A DNA stretch of 6,817 bases from a bacterium (lineage in GTDB: Bacteria; UBP14; UBA6098; B30-G16), in the NCBI GenBank assembly GCA_003645115.1, contig QNEG01000078.1:1-6817 (forward strand), written 5' to 3'. Shown piece by piece: positions 5,159 through 6,817 of the stretch (positions are counted from its first letter, which is position 1; each line of letters opens with the position of its first letter). Made by a program: the position numbers and the translations under genes. Below the pieces are notes generated by a model. The model had not been told where the DNA came from, did not search any database, and saw only the letters and a program-made list of their open reading frames with translations.

Positions 5159-6817
5159 ATGCGTAAGTTATTTATTATCATACTATTATGTGGTATGATA
5201 CTATCCATTCGTGGAGAGGAATTACCGATATTTCTCAAGGCGGATTCTGTCCAGACAGGGAAAGTGTTACGGGAAACCGCAGATAGCATTATCCAGACAG
5301 AATTCGTCCAGCGATTCGAATTTTCCTATGTGGAAACAGTGGTGGCTCACGATTCTATATGCGAACAAGGGGAATGTTATCCCACCGATTTCGAAACATT
5401 GCGAGTGGTTCTGGCGGAAAGCGAGACCGCAAAAGTCCCCTTCGATTCAGATACAATTATCATAATCGCAGATAGCACCAATTTGACAGATGTCCATATC
5501 CCGCACATAGATATTATCCCAGACTCTGCGGGAAATGAATTCTTTCTGTGGAATAATTATACCCAAAACTATTGCGATACATTTTATGATAAAAATGGGC
5601 AAACAAGATGTTCATTCTGCGGGAAACGAGAAATATTCGAGCATTTTCGAATGGAATCCACTGCCACTGCGATTTTGCTATATAAATATAAGAATGTAAA
5701 TTATCCGCTGACGGATAGTTGCAATTGCGTTAGAATAGGAAAAGCCGAACACTCATTGGGACTAAAATATTCCATAGTGGATAATGACGAAGTGATAAGC
5801 CAACCTGAAATCGGCGGGAAATTACCGATGTATGGAATTGTCGATGAAATAATCCCAGAAGACAGGAATTGGGCAGTAAGAACAGAACCATTGATAGGTA
5901 TAGAATTCGTTCCAGAATCGTTGATAATAGTTCCTGGCGATGACACTATAATCGAGCCATTTTGCGCTATCGATGGAACCTGGATTGTCCGATACAAATG
6001 GCTATGGGACGATTGGGCTGGTCCTAATGAAACATATACTGGATATGTCTCATACTGGGATGAAGTCGTTTGGGGACAGATAAATTACGTCAATGTCGGT
6101 CCATTGCAAATGGCGATGGCTGCACCGGCTCAATATATACCCACTTATGCAGGCGATACTATCGGTTATGTGGACAGCATAATCGCGATACTCCAAAATG
6201 ATGGAATAGATACAGATTCACTGTATTTATACTATCCTACCACAGAATCGGGACATTGGCAATGGACGACTCTTCGCCAGATGTTCTACCAGAATTTCGA
6301 TTCTACCAATTCTGATTGTCCAATAGTATTTTCCAGACCGGTAGATTCATTATTCCCCGGAGTAGGAAATATCTGTGATAATGCTCGGCAGGCATTTTTC
6401 TGCCGCGAATCTGATGCCTGCGATGCCTCTGTGGGTATGCGAGAGACAGGATTAAGTTATGATAGACAATATTTCGCCGATGCAATACATTTCTACGGTT
6501 ATTTCGATTTCAGGATACTCAACGAACTGGGAGTAATTCCCTACACAGTGGAACAAATTCAATCCGCCGAACCACAGTTGATAGTATATACAATCGGAAC
6601 CGGTTCTGTCCCCAGAATATGGATAAACGAACAGGAATATATAATTTCTCCAGATTATTTCCCATCTTATGGAGACCCTTATGGTTTTGTTTATAATGGA
6701 TACAAAGCGATAATCGAGGAACCAGAATTCCTATACGATGATTACAATTCGGTAAAAGTAGAATTGATTGCACCTCGCCCGGAGGATTTGGGCGCTCAAG
6801 TGGTATTGGCATTGAAA
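5159..6817 (+). CDS. Secreted cysteine-containing protein, possible inactive C10-like peptidase (cut by right edge)
   Basis: An open frame of 553 codons runs without a stop to the window end. AGGAGG at 5149-5154 precedes ATG 5159. The N-terminus MRKLFIIILLCGMILSIRG is a signal peptide with a likely cleavage after G19; it is not a good lipobox. Twelve cysteines occur in the mature part (68, 73, 139, 151, 154, 188, 190, 269, 387, 406, 415, 421), including CSFC at 151-154. Residues 304-325 (VWGQINYVNVGPLQMAMAAPAQ), 423-449 (ASVGMRETG...YFADAIHFYGYF) and 507-515 (PYGFVYNGY) occur in the same order and spacing style as W.Q..PYN..GCVATAMAQ, GVAV.MDYG......ALK.YFGY and GHAFV.DGY of C10 streptopain-type peptidases. 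The catalytic Cys would be P315 and the His would be Y508. If real, it is a pseudo-enzyme. The family call is tentative; the gene and its secretion are well supported. Confidence 0.82.
   Translation, partial: MRKLFIIILLCGMILSIRGEELPIFLKADSVQTGKVLRETADSIIQTEFVQRFEFSYVETVVAHDSICEQGECYPTDFETLRVVLAESETAKVPFDSDTIIIIADSTNLTDVHIPHIDIIPDSAGNEFFLWNNYTQNYCDTFYDKNGQTRCSFCGKREIFEHFRMESTATAILLYKYKNVNYPLTDSCNCVRIGKAEHSLGLKYSIVDNDEVISQPEIGGKLPMYGIVDEIIPEDRNWAVRTEPLIGIEFVPESLIIVPGDDTIIEPFCAIDGTWIVRYKWLWDDWAGPNETYTGYVSYWDEVVWGQINYVNVGPLQMAMAAPAQYIPTYAGDTIGYVDSIIAILQNDGIDTDSLYLYYPTTESGHWQWTTLRQMFYQNFDSTNSDCPIVFSRPVDSLFPGVGNICDNARQAFFCRESDACDASVGMRETGLSYDRQYFADAIHFYGYFDFRILNELGVIPYTVEQIQSAEPQLIVYTIGTGSVPRIWINEQEYIISPDYFPSYGDPYGFVYNGYKAIIEEPEFLYDDYNSVKVELIAPRPEDLGAQVVLALK

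Overview
The window reads as AT-rich bacterial DNA (roughly 40% G+C by eye) from a Gram-negative-like organism with very strong Shine-Dalgarno sites (AGGAGG-type before most plus-strand genes) and heavy use of ATA, AGA and CGA codons. Two minus-strand genes belong to, or resemble, membrane glycosyltransferase families common in the Bacteroidota/FCB and neighbouring uncultured phyla. The strong Shine-Dalgarno sites argue against a typical Bacteroidota member. I cannot name the organism.

Layout. Positions 1-602 (minus) hold the N-terminal 200 codons of a GT-C membrane glycosyltransferase that runs off the left edge. Positions 655-1886 (plus) are three tightly packed small genes that look like phage head-tail connector, tail-terminator and tail-protein genes. 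Positions 1890-3059 (minus) encode a single-pass protein carrying the GDNDT motif of the soluble part of DUF2723/TMEM260 glycosyltransferases. It is convergent with the phage-like genes, with a 3-base gap. Positions 3064-4024 are bracketed by two exact 41-bp direct repeats and contain a complete mazEF toxin-antitoxin pair with its own sigma70-type promoter, followed by about 230 bases with no convincing gene. The right-hand repeat is the leader and ribosome binding site of a fibre-like gene (4025-5089: beta-rich head, perfect heptad coiled coil, fibronectin-III-like domain, C-terminal beta domain). From 5159 to the right edge runs a long secreted, cysteine-containing protein that may be a catalytically dead relative of C10 (streptopain-like) peptidases.

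How it fits together. The plus-strand phage-like genes and the fibre gene could be parts of one prophage or tail-derived island, with the minus-strand glycosyltransferase-type genes as host or cargo genes and mazEF as a stabilising module placed by repeat-mediated duplication or insertion. This is inference. The most striking window-wide signal is the complete absence of GATC, GTAC, GGCC and CTAG in 6.8 kb, across every gene including mazEF, while GAATTC is over-represented. That suggests selection against particular palindromes, as expected from restriction pressure, and long shared residence of all segments in one genome.
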